NCBI RefSeq assembly: GCF_002591975.1
Contig: NZ_NVQE01000003.1
Span: 186,001-250,000 of the forward strand
DNA: 64,000 bases
Direction of reading: 5' to 3'
Source: Mycobacterium neglectum
GTDB lineage: Bacteria > Actinomycetota > Actinomycetes > Mycobacteriales > Mycobacteriaceae
The notes under the pieces were generated by a model that ran no database searches, was not told where the DNA came from, and saw only the letters and a program-made list of their open reading frames with translations. The translations under genes and the position numbers were made by a program. Positions 34,880-43,579 of the stretch are shown piece after piece. Position 1 is the first letter of the stretch. Each line of letters opens with the position of its first letter.

Positions 34880-37042
34880 ATGGCTGACAAGACAACTTCC
34901 CAGGCTTCAGGCGCCCCCACCGCGGACAGTCCGGCCGCCATCCGCAATGTGGTGCTGGTGGGCCCATCGGGTGGCGGCAAGACGACCCTCGTCGAGGCAC
35001 TGCTGGTCGCCGCCGGAGTCATCAACAGACCGGGATCGGTCGTCGACGGAACCACCGTTTGCGATTGCGACGAGGCGGAGATCTCCCAACAGCGCTCGGT
35101 CGGTCTCGCGCTGGCCTCGTTGGAGCACAACGGGGTCAAGGTCAACCTGATCGATACACCGGGTTACGCCGATTTCGTCGGTGAACTCCGGGCCGGTCTG
35201 CGGGCGGCCGACTGCGCGCTGTTCGTCATCGCGGCCAACGAGGAGATCGACCAGCCGACCAAGTCGCTGTGGCTGGAATGCAGTCAGGTGGGCATGCCCA
35301 GCGCGGTCCTCGTCACGAAACTCGACCATGCCCGCGCTAACTACGACGACGCCCTCGCCGCCGCGCAGCAGGCGTTCGGCGACAAGGTGCTGCCGCTGTA
35401 TGTGCCCGCCGGCGAGCCGTGCGCCGGCCTCATCGGTCTGCTCTCGCAGACCCACTTCGAATACGCCAACGGCAAGCGCACCGCATCCCATGAGCCCGCC
35501 CCGTCCTACGGCGACGCGCTCACCGAGATGCGCGGCAGGCTGATCGAGGGAATCATCGAGGAGTCCGAGGACGAAACGCTGATGGAGCGCTACCTCGGTG
35601 GCGAGGAGATCGACCAGTCGGTGTTGATCGAGGATCTGGAGAAGGCCGTCGCGCGCGGGTCGTTCTTCCCGGTGATCCCCGTGTGCAGCACGACCGGCGT
35701 CGGCACCCTCGAGCTGCTGGAGGTCATCACCAGCGGCTTCCCGTCTCCGCCGGAGCACCAGCTTCCCGAGGTGTTCACCCCGCAGGGCAAGTCCCGCAAC
35801 AGCCTGCCGTGTGATCCTTCGGGGCCGCTTCTCGCCGAGGTCGTCAAGACCACCTCGGACCCCTATGTGGGGCGCGTCAGCCTGGTGCGGGTGTTCTCCG
35901 GAACCATCTCCCCCGACGCGACAGTGCATGTGTCCGGCCACTTCTCGTCGTTCTACGGCACCAATGGCTCCGCCCCTACCCACGCCGACCATGACGAGGA
36001 CGAGCGCATCGGCGCACTGTCGTTCCCGCTCGGCAAGCAGCAGCGACCGGCGCCGACGGTGGTGGCGGGCGACATCTGTGCCGTCGGGCGGCTGTCCCGC
36101 GCCGAGACCGGCGACACGCTGTCGGCGAAGTCCGACCCGATGGTCCTCAAGCCGTGGACCATGCCCGAACCACTGCTGCCGATGGCCGTGCAGCCGCATG
36201 CCAAGACCGACGAGGACAAGCTCGCGGTCGGGCTGCAGCGGTTGGCGGCCGAGGACCCGACGCTGCGCATCGAGCAGAATCCCGAAACGCATCAGATCGT
36301 GTTGTGGACCATGGGCGAAGCCCATGCCGGTGTCGTACTCGACGCCCTGTCTCGCAGGTACGGCGTCGCCGTTGACGCCGTCGAGCTACGGGTGCCCCTG
36401 CGAGAAACTCTCGGCGGCAAGGCCAAAGGGCATGGGCGACATGTCAAGCAATCGGGCGGCCACGGCCAGTTCGCGGTGTGCGACATCGAGGTGGAACCGT
36501 TGCCGGAGGGCTCGGGTTTCGAGTTCGTCGACAAGGTCGTCGGCGGTTCCGTTCCGCGCCAGTTCATTCCGAGCGTCGAGAAGGGCGTTCGCGCCCAGAT
36601 GGAGAAGGGGCTACTCAATGGGGCGGGCGCAGGCTATCCGGTCGTTGACATCCGGGTGACGCTGTTCGACGGCAAGGCGCACAGCGTCGACTCATCCGAC
36701 TTCGCGTTCCAGATGGCAGGTGGACTGGCGCTGCGCGAGGCGGCCGCGGCGACCAAGGTGAACCTGCTCGAACCCGTCGACGTGGTCTCGGTCGTGGTGC
36801 CCGACGATTTCGTCGGCGCGGTGATGAGCGACCTCGCAGGCAGACGCGGCCGCGTGGTGGGCACCGACAAGGTCGGCGAGGACCGCACCGTCGTGAACGC
36901 TGAGATTCCCGAAGTGGAGTTGACCCGGTACGCGATCGACCTACGTTCCCTGGCGCACGGCGCCGGATCCTTCACGCGGTCCTTCGCACGCTATGAGCCG
37001 ATGCCCGAACAGGCCGCGGCCAAGGTACGGGCCTCCGCGTAG
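34880..37042 (+). CDS. fusA2: elongation factor G-like protein EF-G2
   Basis: The 720-residue protein has the five-domain EF-G plan. The P-loop is GPSGGGKTT and the base-recognition motif is TKLD. The G3 motif reads DTPGYADF where EF-G has DTPGHVDF, so the histidine that activates water in ribosome-stimulated GTP hydrolysis is replaced by tyrosine; the switch I region is also not canonical. Later domains are intact, for example RETLGGKAKGHGRHVKQSGG. As I recall, M. smegmatis EF-G2 binds GTP but lacks ribosome-dependent GTPase, which fits. GGGAGGGAA precedes the ATG. Confidence 0.93.
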   Translation: MADKTTSQASGAPTADSPAAIRNVVLVGPSGGGKTTLVEALLVAAGVINRPGSVVDGTTVCDCDEAEISQQRSVGLALASLEHNGVKVNLIDTPGYADFVGELRAGLRAADCALFVIAANEEIDQPTKSLWLECSQVGMPSAVLVTKLDHARANYDDALAAAQQAFGDKVLPLYVPAGEPCAGLIGLLSQTHFEYANGKRTASHEPAPSYGDALTEMRGRLIEGIIEESEDETLMERYLGGEEIDQSVLIEDLEKAVARGSFFPVIPVCSTTGVGTLELLEVITSGFPSPPEHQLPEVFTPQGKSRNSLPCDPSGPLLAEVVKTTSDPYVGRVSLVRVFSGTISPDATVHVSGHFSSFYGTNGSAPTHADHDEDERIGALSFPLGKQQRPAPTVVAGDICAVGRLSRAETGDTLSAKSDPMVLKPWTMPEPLLPMAVQPHAKTDEDKLAVGLQRLAAEDPTLRIEQNPETHQIVLWTMGEAHAGVVLDALSRRYGVAVDAVELRVPLRETLGGKAKGHGRHVKQSGGHGQFAVCDIEVEPLPEGSGFEFVDKVVGGSVPRQFIPSVEKGVRAQMEKGLLNGAGAGYPVVDIRVTLFDGKAHSVDSSDFAFQMAGGLALREAAAATKVNLLEPVDVVSVVVPDDFVGAVMSDLAGRRGRVVGTDKVGEDRTVVNAEIPEVELTRYAIDLRSLAHGAGSFTRSFARYEPMPEQAAAKVRASA

Positions 37043-37043
37043 C

Positions 37044-37631
37044 TCACTGCCGCGCGATGTAGTAGTGCAATGCGAAGTAGACCTCGCGCACCAGCATCGG
37101 GAGCTGTGTGCCGAGGGTTCGGTAGCGGGTGGTTCGCGTGGGCGACGGGTGCGCGTCAAGCCCTAGGTCCTCGGCCATCCGCATGGCACGGCGCATGTGC
37201 AGCGGATCGCTGACGATGAGCACTCGGTTGACATCATGTTCGGCAAGCCGCGGCCGGGCGAAGACCAGATTCTGCTTGGTGGTGCGCGATTGCGTCTCGA
37301 TGAGAAGACGGTCCGCCGGAATGCCGGCGCCGATCAACCAGTCGCGTCCGGCCTCGGATTCAGCGAGCTTGTCGCCTTGCCCGAGCCCACCCGTCACGAC
37401 GATCCAATCGACCTGTCCAGATCTGAACAGGTCGGCCGCGTGCCGCAATCGCTCCTCGAACACCGGAGACGGCTCATCGTCATCGACTGCCGCGCCGAGG
37501 ACGATCGCGGCATCCGCCGGCGCCGCGTCGGATTGCCCGCTGAAGGCGACGATATCCACGGCGAGGCTGACGACACCCACCAGAAACAGCGCCAGGGCCA
37601 TCGCGATGCCTCGGCCGCCCACGGACTGCAC
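37044..37631 (-). CDS. YdcF/SanA-like DUF218 membrane protein
   Basis: The 195-residue protein has an N-terminal membrane helix ([21 protein letters not shown]) and a DUF218 domain: [55 protein letters not shown], and [20 protein letters not shown]. Relatives act in envelope or vancomycin tolerance, but no reaction is proven. Two GTG codons compete; the second, at 37631, is chosen because TAGCGT ends six bases before it. Its stop lies one base from the fusA2 stop, tail to tail. Confidence 0.87.
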   Translation of the reverse strand: MQSVGGRGIAMALALFLVGVVSLAVDIVAFSGQSDAAPADAAIVLGAAVDDDEPSPVFEERLRHAADLFRSGQVDWIVVTGGLGQGDKLAESEAGRDWLIGAGIPADRLLIETQSRTTKQNLVFARPRLAEHDVNRVLIVSDPLHMRRAMRMAEDLGLDAHPSPTRTTRYRTLGTQLPMLVREVYFALHYYIARQ

Positions 37632-37749
37632 CACGCCACGCTACCGGGCCCTATGGGGGTTAACCGGTAGTGCGGGTTTCGGTTATCGCCACCTCCGATG
37701 GGTGCCAGCTGTGCAGACACCGCGTCGTCGGCGCGGAAAAGTCCCATTC

Positions 37750-38331
37750 GTGCCTGAAAACGATGCGCTGCTAACCGCCCGCTTCGAGCGGGACGCGATT
37801 CCACTGATTCACGAGTTCTACCGCCACGCGCTGAAGCTGACCCGCGATCCCGCCGACGCTGAGGACCTACTGCAGGAGACGGCGGCGAAAGCGTTCGCCG
37901 GCTTCCATGGGTTCCGCGACGGCACCAACCTAGGTGGCTGGCTGTACCGGATACTGCTCAACAGCCACATCAGCTCGTACCGAAAGCAACAACGGCGTCC
38001 CGCCCAGTGGCTGACCGACGAGTTCACCGACGGACAGTTGGTTGCCGAGGCCAGACACTCCTCCGGCGGGCTGAGGTCGGCCGAGGACGAAGTACTCGAC
38101 CTGATCGGCGATGACAACATCCAGACGGCGATGCACCAGCTGCCCGAGAAACTGCGCACCGCGCTGTACTACGCCGACGTCGTAGGCCTCCGTATCAACG
38201 AGATCGCCGAACTCACCGGCGCGCCTGCCGGGACGGTGATGACGCGCGTACATCGTGCGCGGCATCGGCTGCGGGGCCTGCTGGCCGATGTCGCCAGGGC
38301 TCGCGGCTACGCCCTCGATGAGGCCGCGTAG
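37750..38331 (+). CDS. ECF RNA polymerase sigma factor, SigH-like
   Basis: The 193-residue protein has sigma region 2 ([30 protein letters not shown] in parts: [28 protein letters not shown]) and region 4 ([41 protein letters not shown]). It closely resembles SigH of M. tuberculosis, including the GTNL and GLRSAE segments, but lacks the rshA-type zinc anti-sigma gene downstream. GTG at 37750 starts in the position equal to the conserved [13 protein letters not shown] block; upstream GTG codons would add a basic, non-conserved extension. The next gene is a 57-residue membrane protein, and STAS, RsbT- and RsbU-like genes follow. Confidence 0.9.
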   Translation: MPENDALLTARFERDAIPLIHEFYRHALKLTRDPADAEDLLQETAAKAFAGFHGFRDGTNLGGWLYRILLNSHISSYRKQQRRPAQWLTDEFTDGQLVAEARHSSGGLRSAEDEVLDLIGDDNIQTAMHQLPEKLRTALYYADVVGLRINEIAELTGAPAGTVMTRVHRARHRLRGLLADVARARGYALDEAA

Positions 38332-38354
38332 CCAACGCCAACAGGAGGTGACGA

Positions 38355-38528
38355 ATGAACGCAACAGGTTTCGACCGCCGACAACCGGGACGTTCCGTAC
38401 ACCCGCGTTCGGTGATGAACGCCACGACCGCCAGAGCGCTGCTCGCACACCTGACCACGACGTTGGTGCTCGGCGCCGTCACACTGCTCGCCGTCTGGCA
38501 GTTCATGTTCGACGGTGCCACACACTAG
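38355..38528 (+). CDS. 57-residue single-pass membrane protein
   Basis: This short gene has one of the best ribosome binding sites in the window (AGGAGGTGA five bases before the ATG) and starts 23 bases after the sigma factor stop, so it is very likely translated from the same mRNA. The protein has a basic N-terminus and one membrane helix (LTTTLVLGAVTLLAVWQFMF), with the N-terminus probably inside. It has no cysteines, so it is not a zinc-containing anti-sigma factor of RshA type. A role in tethering or tuning the sigma factor is a guess. It ends inside the convergent STAS gene. Confidence 0.7.
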   Translation: MNATGFDRRQPGRSVHPRSVMNATTARALLAHLTTTLVLGAVTLLAVWQFMFDGATH

Positions 38529-38923
38529 CTGGGCGGGTCGCCCGTCACCGCCGCCTTGGCGTCGCTGAGAGACGAATGTAGCGACAGGATCTGGTTGAGC
38601 CCCGTCAGCTCGATCGGCCGGCTCGTCGCGGGCCCATCCGCGACCACTGCGAACCTTGCCGTCCCGTTGACGTTCTCGTGGGTGGCCACCAATGCCTGCA
38701 GCCCCGCCGAGGCGAGAAAGTCCACCGCCGACAGGTCGACGATCAACGCCGTTGGCCGCTGCGTCAGCGCGTCGGCGATGGCTGCCTCGAAGGCGGGAAC
38801 CGTTGCCAGATCTATCTCGCCGGTGACTGACAGCACAGCGACGCCCTCGTCATAACTGACCGAGGTGGTGATCGGATCCTTGGCGGGCACGGCCGTCCTT
38901 AAGTCAGCGCCACAACTGGTCAC
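38525..38923 (-). CDS. STAS-domain anti-anti-sigma factor
   Basis: The 132-residue protein is a SpoIIAA/RsbV-type STAS domain: VAVLSVTGEIDLATVPAFEAAI, then LIVDLSAVDFLASAGLQALVATHE, where the serine in FLASAG is the usual phosphorylation site, as in mycobacterial RsfA/RsfB. It would release a partner kinase-type anti-sigma factor when unphosphorylated. The start is uncertain: GTG at 38923 gives a domain of normal size and has TATGCT at 38936-38941, while another in-frame GTG at 38998 adds 25 residues. It is divergent from the RsbT/RsbU genes and convergent with the sigma factor unit. Confidence 0.88.
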   Translation of the reverse strand: MTSCGADLRTAVPAKDPITTSVSYDEGVAVLSVTGEIDLATVPAFEAAIADALTQRPTALIVDLSAVDFLASAGLQALVATHENVNGTARFAVVADGPATSRPIELTGLNQILSLHSSLSDAKAAVTGDPPS

Positions 38924-39000
38924 GGCGGTGCGCCGAGCATAACCTGTTGCCGCCGGGCGATAGATCCTCACTTCGATACCGCGGCCCCAGATTTGCACGC

Positions 39001-39006
39001 TAGGGT
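39001..39006 (+). promoter_or_regulatory. -10 box upstream of the RsbT/RsbU genes
   Basis: TAGGGT would start transcription near 39013, giving a 33-base leader that includes the GGGAG ribosome binding site before the ATG at 39046. Confidence 0.35.
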
Positions 39007-39045
39007 CGAAACAGCTGGAAACAGCGCAAAAGCCGGGAGTGTGCG

Positions 39046-39234
39046 ATGTCCGATCCGACAGGCGTGGCTAGCGCGAGCGTCTCGACCGAGGCCACCACGG
39101 TGTACGACAGCTACGTCGACGTGCTCGAGACCGGCAACGTGGAAGCGCTGCAGGACTACGCGCGATCTGTACGGGCAAATGCTCGCCAGTCGCAAGTCGA
39201 CGATCGGACGCGATGGTGCCGACTGACTTCGTGA
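39046..39234 (+). CDS. short helical ORF overlapping the RsbT-like gene
   Basis: This 62-codon frame has a GGGAG ribosome binding site and overlaps the next gene by 22 bases. Residues 17-55 (TTVYDSYVDVLETGNVEALQ and onward) look helical and follow a spacing of tyrosines, leucines and alanines like the N-terminal domain of the RsbU-like protein encoded downstream (FVQYAEALTAFLKSESQASL). It may be a truncated RsbR/RsbU-type helical partner domain, or a leader peptide that couples translation. It could also be a chance frame; I regard it as likely but not certain. Confidence 0.45.
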   Translation: MSDPTGVASASVSTEATTVYDSYVDVLETGNVEALQDYARSVRANARQSQVDDRTRWCRLTS

Positions 39235-39626
39235 TCGATATCAACAATGCCGACGACATCGTCTCCGCTCGCCAAGCTGGGCACGAACTCGCCCGCCAGC
39301 TCGGCTTCTCGTTGACAGACATCACGATGATCGCCACCGCGATCTCCGAGATCGCCCGCAACATAACCAGTTACGCCGGTCGGGGTCAGATGCGCGTGGG
39401 GGTTCAGCTTCGCGACGGCAGGCAGGCCCTGGTTGTGCGGGCCGAAGACGACGGCCCGGGCATCGCCGACGTTGACCGCGTGCTGGACGACGGATACTCC
39501 ACCGGACGTGGGCTCGGGCTGGGTCTGCCCGGCGCGCGCAGGCTGATGGACCGGCTGCAGATCGAGTCGGAGCTGGGCAACGGCACCGTCATCGAGATGT
39601 GGAAGTGGATACCCGACAGTGCTTAG
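39213..39626 (+). CDS. RsbT-like serine kinase/anti-sigma regulatory factor
   Basis: The 137-residue protein is a GHKL ATPase of the RsbT/RsbW group: the N box AISEIARNITSYAGRG, the G1 box EDDGPGIAD and the G2 box STGRGLGLGLPGARRLMD. In B. subtilis RsbT phosphorylates the stressosome proteins and activates the phosphatase RsbU. Here an RsbU-like protein follows 48 bases downstream and a STAS protein lies divergently upstream, so a stress-signalling partner switch is likely. Confidence 0.9.
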   Translation: MVPTDFVIDINNADDIVSARQAGHELARQLGFSLTDITMIATAISEIARNITSYAGRGQMRVGVQLRDGRQALVVRAEDDGPGIADVDRVLDDGYSTGRGLGLGLPGARRLMDRLQIESELGNGTVIEMWKWIPDSA

Positions 39627-39674
39627 CCATGACAGATTCGGGCTGGCGCTGGCGGCGCGCCATCGGGGCATCTC

Positions 39675-41918
39675 ATGACCGACCCGGCCAACGGTGACTT
39701 CTTCGTGCAGTATGCCGAGGCGCTGACCGCGTTCCTGAAGTCCGAGTCCCAGGCCAGCCTTGCCATCGGTCACGAACTCGGCCGGCGTGCGCTCAGCGAG
39801 CGGATGAGCATGCTCGACATCATCGAGAACCACGCGCGACTCGTCGTGGAGATCAAGCAGGACATGCCGATCGATCCCGATGCCCCGCTGCAGTTCCTGC
39901 TGCAGACACTGGCCGCGCTCGACGTGGCCACCCGCGGATTCCTCGACGGCACAAGGCGTTACGAACAGCAACGCGCTCGTGCGCAGGACCTCGCCGACCG
40001 CGACGAGTTTCGCGATGCGCTGGTGAATTCGCTGCAGGAAGGCTTTTTCGTCGCCGATCACACCGGTGCCGTCGTCGAGATCAATGACGCGTTCTCCGAG
40101 ATCACCGGCTATGGCGCTGCCGAGCTACCGTACCCGCCGCCATACCCCTGGGTGGCCGACGATTCCGAGGCCGATGCGAAGCTGTCGGCACTGAGGGACG
40201 GGGGCAGAACCACCACCGAGACGTCGATCCGGCATCGCGACGGATCGCTTCGATGGGTGGCGCTGTCCATCAACGCCGTGACGAAGCAGGATGTCGAGCG
40301 CCGTGCCTACGTGGGAACCATCCGCGATATCACCGCCACGCGCGTCGTGGCCGAGCGCGAACGCGCCGTCGCACGGCTGGCCACTGCCGTGAGTGTAGCC
40401 AGGACCGTCGATGAGGTGTTGGCTGCCGCGCTGACGCAATCCCGCTCCCGGCTGGACACGCAACGCCTGATGGCAGTCGTGTGGCCGCAGGGCGAGGGCG
40501 ACCCCGTCGTCCATACGGCCGGCGAGCCCAGCGTATCGAGATGGTCTGAGCTAGAAGAGGATTGGCGACGCACGTTCGACGATGCCCGTGACTGGTTGCC
40601 GTTGACGGTCGCCCCGGTCGGAGCCGCGCCAAGTGTGGGCACGACGCGCGGGTTCGTTGCCGTGACGTCGGGTGCGCGTGATGTCGTCGTATGCCTGGAA
40701 CATCGGGTTCCGCGCCGGGTCAGCGACGAGGACCGCCTACTCGTCATGGCGTTGTTCGGTCATATCAGCCTGGCCATGCAGCATGTCCGGCAGTTCGAGA
40801 TCGCGCGCGAGACGTCGCTGACGCTGCAGCGTTCACTTCTGCCTGCGAGCAAGCTGCCCGCTGGCAGTGCTGTGCGATATGAACCAGCGGAACCTCCGCT
40901 GGAGATCGGCGGCGACTTCTACGATGTGCTGCCCGTCGGCGACAACCGGATCGGCATCATCGTCGGAGATTGCGTGGGCCGTGGCCTGCCCGCTGCGGCG
41001 GTGATGGGTCAGCTCCGCGCATCGACGCGCGCCCTGCTGCTCACCGGCGCCGGCCCGGCCCAGCTTCTCGAGCAGCTCGATTCGGTGGCCGAGTTCATTC
41101 CAGATGCGTTCTGCGCCACGGTATTCGTTGCGATCGCCGATATCGACGCCCAAACCTTGCACTACAGCAGCGCCGGGCATGTACCGCCGGTGTTCGCCAC
41201 CGGATCGGCGCCCCCGGAGCTGCTGACCGACGGCCACTCGCTGCCGCTGGCTGTGCACCGCAGCGAACCCCGGCCGCAGGCCGTACGCCCGTTGACGGCA
41301 GGCTCCACACTGCTGTTGTACACGGACGGCTTGGTCGAGCGCCGAGACCGATCCATCGACGATCAGATCGATCGAGTCGCCGAGGCGGTGGCCGAAACCG
41401 TCGATCTACCAGTCGAATCCGTGGCCGACGAGATCTTGCGCAGACTCGCTCCCGAGGCGGGATACGACGACGATGTCGCGATCGTGGTCTATCGATGCCC
41501 ACCGTCGCCCTGGCACATCGAAGATGACGCGGATCCGCACCGTCTGAGCGACATCCGGCATCGGCTGGCTGCGTGGCTGAGCGCCAACGACATCGGCGAG
41601 CCGCTCGCCGACGACATCATCCTGGTCGTCAACGAGGCCTGCTCGAACTGTGTCGAACACGCGTACCGGGGCCGAGACCGGGGCCGCATGCGCATCGAGG
41701 CCGAGATCCGCGACGGCAACGTGCGAATCTGCGTCGTCGACTCCGGCACGTGGAAGACGCCGCCCGACGATCCCGGCACCCGCGGCCGGGGACTGCTGCT
41801 CATGCGCACCGTCAGCGATCAGGTCGATGTCAGAGGCACCGACAGCGGCACATCGGTGGAGATGTCCTTCCCGCTGACCACCGCGAACAGGCTGGCTAGC
41901 GCTCCCGGTTCGCGATAG
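39675..41918 (+). CDS. RsbU-like multidomain regulator: helical, PAS, GAF-like, PP2C phosphatase and HATPase
   Basis: The 747-residue protein has an RsbU-type helical N-terminus (residues 1-90), a PAS domain (about 110-225, with GFFVADHTGAVVEINDAFSE), a GAF-like region (about 230-370), a SpoIIE/PP2C phosphatase (about 380-600) with the metal-ligand motifs EIGGDFYDV, GDCVGRGLPAA, LYTDGLVERR and DDDVAIVVYR, and a C-terminal GHKL ATPase (about 615-740) with VNEACSNCVEHAYRG and CVVDSGTW. It can thus be predicted both to remove and to add phosphate on STAS partners, probably in response to a PAS/GAF-sensed signal. It ends 23 bases inside the next convergent gene. Confidence 0.92.
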   Translation: MTDPANGDFFVQYAEALTAFLKSESQASLAIGHELGRRALSERMSMLDIIENHARLVVEIKQDMPIDPDAPLQFLLQTLAALDVATRGFLDGTRRYEQQRARAQDLADRDEFRDALVNSLQEGFFVADHTGAVVEINDAFSEITGYGAAELPYPPPYPWVADDSEADAKLSALRDGGRTTTETSIRHRDGSLRWVALSINAVTKQDVERRAYVGTIRDITATRVVAERERAVARLATAVSVARTVDEVLAAALTQSRSRLDTQRLMAVVWPQGEGDPVVHTAGEPSVSRWSELEEDWRRTFDDARDWLPLTVAPVGAAPSVGTTRGFVAVTSGARDVVVCLEHRVPRRVSDEDRLLVMALFGHISLAMQHVRQFEIARETSLTLQRSLLPASKLPAGSAVRYEPAEPPLEIGGDFYDVLPVGDNRIGIIVGDCVGRGLPAAAVMGQLRASTRALLLTGAGPAQLLEQLDSVAEFIPDAFCATVFVAIADIDAQTLHYSSAGHVPPVFATGSAPPELLTDGHSLPLAVHRSEPRPQAVRPLTAGSTLLLYTDGLVERRDRSIDDQIDRVAEAVAETVDLPVESVADEILRRLAPEAGYDDDVAIVVYRCPPSPWHIEDDADPHRLSDIRHRLAAWLSANDIGEPLADDIILVVNEACSNCVEHAYRGRDRGRMRIEAEIRDGNVRICVVDSGTWKTPPDDPGTRGRGLLLMRTVSDQVDVRGTDSGTSVEMSFPLTTANRLASAPGSR

Positions 41919-42789
41919 CGGCCTCGAGTTCGGCTTCCAGCGCACCCTCTTCGCGGCCAAGGGCGACGGTCGCAGCGGCCATCGCGACGAGGGCGACGGT
42001 GATCGCAACGGCTTTGAAGCCGTTGACCGTCATGTGCTCGCCGAGCACGACGGCACCGAGCACAACGGCGATGAGCGGCTCCAGTACCAGCATCGTCGGC
42101 ACCGAGGTCTGCAACGAGCCCGCATGAAACGCCGACTGCTGCAATAACACCGCGATGACCCCGATCACCACGAGCAGATACGGAGCAGGCGTGGTGAGGA
42201 CCGCGCGAACGCCGTCGTGCGTCAGCATGTGCACCACGAGCTTGGTCAGCATCGCGACGACGCCGAACAGCACACCCACGGCCACCGCGAGAAGCACCGC
42301 ACGTCGCCAGCCCGGGTTGCGGATCGCGACGAACACGCATACCGACACCGCCACTATGCACACCACCGCGACGATCGCCGTCAGCGGCACCGACGCCTCG
42401 TAATCGCCTGCGCTGGTCTTGGCCAAGAGCACGAAGACGGCCAACGAGGCGGTGAGTAGCAGCGCCCACAACCACTCAGCGCGGGTGACCCGGCGATTGG
42501 CCAGGCGTGCGCTGAGCGGCAGCGCGAACAGCAGAGCGGACACGAGTATGGGTTGGACGAGGAGCAGCGAGCCATAGGCCAGCGCGATCGCCTGGAAGGC
42601 GAAGCCGGCGACCGCGGCACCGGTGCCTGCCCACCACAGCGGTCGGCGGATCAGCGTCAGCACCATCAGGGCGCTCACGCCCTGTTCCTCGGGAACGTCC
42701 ATGGTTGCCCGCTGCCGGACCACGATGCCGATGGCAAGGAAGAGCGCGGCGAGCAAGGCGAACAGCACCGCCAGACCATGGCCTACCAA
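41896..42789 (-). CDS. DMT-superfamily transporter
   Basis: The 297-residue protein has about nine to ten membrane helices in two EamA-like halves, with short loops and PLWWAGTGAAVAGFAFQAIAL and LVLEPLIAVVLGAVVLGEHMTVNG as typical segments (cited in part: VLEPLIAVVLGAVVLGEH). The C-terminal tail is charged. DMT proteins export metabolites or multidrug compounds; related mycobacterial proteins are uncharacterised. Its 3' end overlaps the RsbU-like gene by 23 bases. Confidence 0.88.
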   Translation of the reverse strand: MVGHGLAVLFALLAALFLAIGIVVRQRATMDVPEEQGVSALMVLTLIRRPLWWAGTGAAVAGFAFQAIALAYGSLLLVQPILVSALLFALPLSARLANRRVTRAEWLWALLLTASLAVFVLLAKTSAGDYEASVPLTAIVAVVCIVAVSVCVFVAIRNPGWRRAVLLAVAVGVLFGVVAMLTKLVVHMLTHDGVRAVLTTPAPYLLVVIGVIAVLLQQSAFHAGSLQTSVPTMLVLEPLIAVVLGAVVLGEHMTVNGFKAVAITVALVAMAAATVALGREEGALEAELEAAIANRER

Positions 42790-42935
42790 AGGGGATCAGC
42801 TCCTCTTGAAACGTTACCGACCACAGCCGGACCACCCGACAACACCAACATATGGGGCGGCCCATGAGGTCACCGACTGCGCCCCCATGATCATCATCAA
42901 GTTTTGACCTCCGGTCGAGTGGGCATTAACCCGGC

Positions 42936-43280
42936 ATGAATTTGCGACGGTTGGTTTTGCTGGCAGGGGCGGTCGTTTTGCTCGTCGGCGTCATCGGGCT
43001 GCTCATGCCCGTATCCGTGACGGGTCCCGAAGGCCAGAAGATCGGTTGCGGAAACGCGATCGCCGCCGATGATTCGGCGGCCCGCGAGGCGGACAACAAC
43101 AATCCGGTCAACCTCCCGATCCTCAACGAGGTGATTCCTCACACAGACAATGTGGCGTTGTGCGCGTCTGCGGTGTCCGAGAGGCGTACGTGGTCCATTC
43201 CGGTCGCGATCGTCGGGCTGGTGGTGATCGCCGGAGGGTTCTTCGTCGGCGGACGCACGGGCAGCGCCCGGACCGTCTAG
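42936..43280 (+). CDS. conserved two-helix membrane protein
   Basis: The 114-residue protein has a membrane helix near each end (LVLLAGAVVLLVGVIGLLMPV and SIPVAIVGLVVIAGGFFVGG) enclosing an external domain of about 60 residues with two cysteines (KIGCGNAIA and VALCASAVS) that may form a disulfide. I do not recognise a function; similar short mycobacterial proteins exist. It is preceded by a 146-base stretch containing no other gene, and its stop overlaps the following convergent gene by four bases. Confidence 0.78.
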   Translation: MNLRRLVLLAGAVVLLVGVIGLLMPVSVTGPEGQKIGCGNAIAADDSAAREADNNNPVNLPILNEVIPHTDNVALCASAVSERRTWSIPVAIVGLVVIAGGFFVGGRTGSARTV

Positions 43281-43579
43281 CTGGCTTCGCGACTGGAAAC
43301 CAGATGTAGGCGGCTGGCGGCGGGCCGCCGATCCGGCGTCGACGCCGTCGACTCGGTCGGCGCGATCTTGTCGTTGACGCCGGCGACCACGGAGTCGACC
43401 CGGTCCACCGCACGGTCGCACAGCCCCCGGACCTTGTCGCCGGCCGTGTCGACATCGTCGACCGCGCTGCGCAGGTAGGCCCTGATGGTGAGGCGCAGCC
43501 GCTCACCTCTGGACCGCAGCCGGCGCCGAAGCCGATCATCAACCTCGACCGTGATGTAGGGCAGCACCCGAAGCTTCAT
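43277..43579 (-). CDS. small basic protein, possible ribbon-helix-helix type
   Basis: The 100-residue protein begins [21 protein letters not shown], a strand followed by basic helices that could be a ribbon-helix-helix DNA-binding fold, then an alpha-helical segment and a disordered tail ([14 protein letters not shown]). The fold call is tentative and the family is unknown to me. The ATG overlaps the stop of the MFS transporter gene (ATGA), which makes it the second gene of that unit; a far longer frame up to 44176 is antisense shadow of the transporter. Confidence 0.6.
   Translation of the reverse strand: MKLRVLPYITVEVDDRLRRRLRSRGERLRLTIRAYLRSAVDDVDTAGDKVRGLCDRAVDRVDSVVAGVNDKIAPTESTASTPDRRPAASRLHLVSSREAS

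Noticed and set aside
37655..37690. SigH/SigE-type autoregulated promoter upstream of the sigma factor
   Set aside because: GGGTTA and CGGTTA are loosely placed but match the GGGAAT/CGTT consensus poorly; not called.
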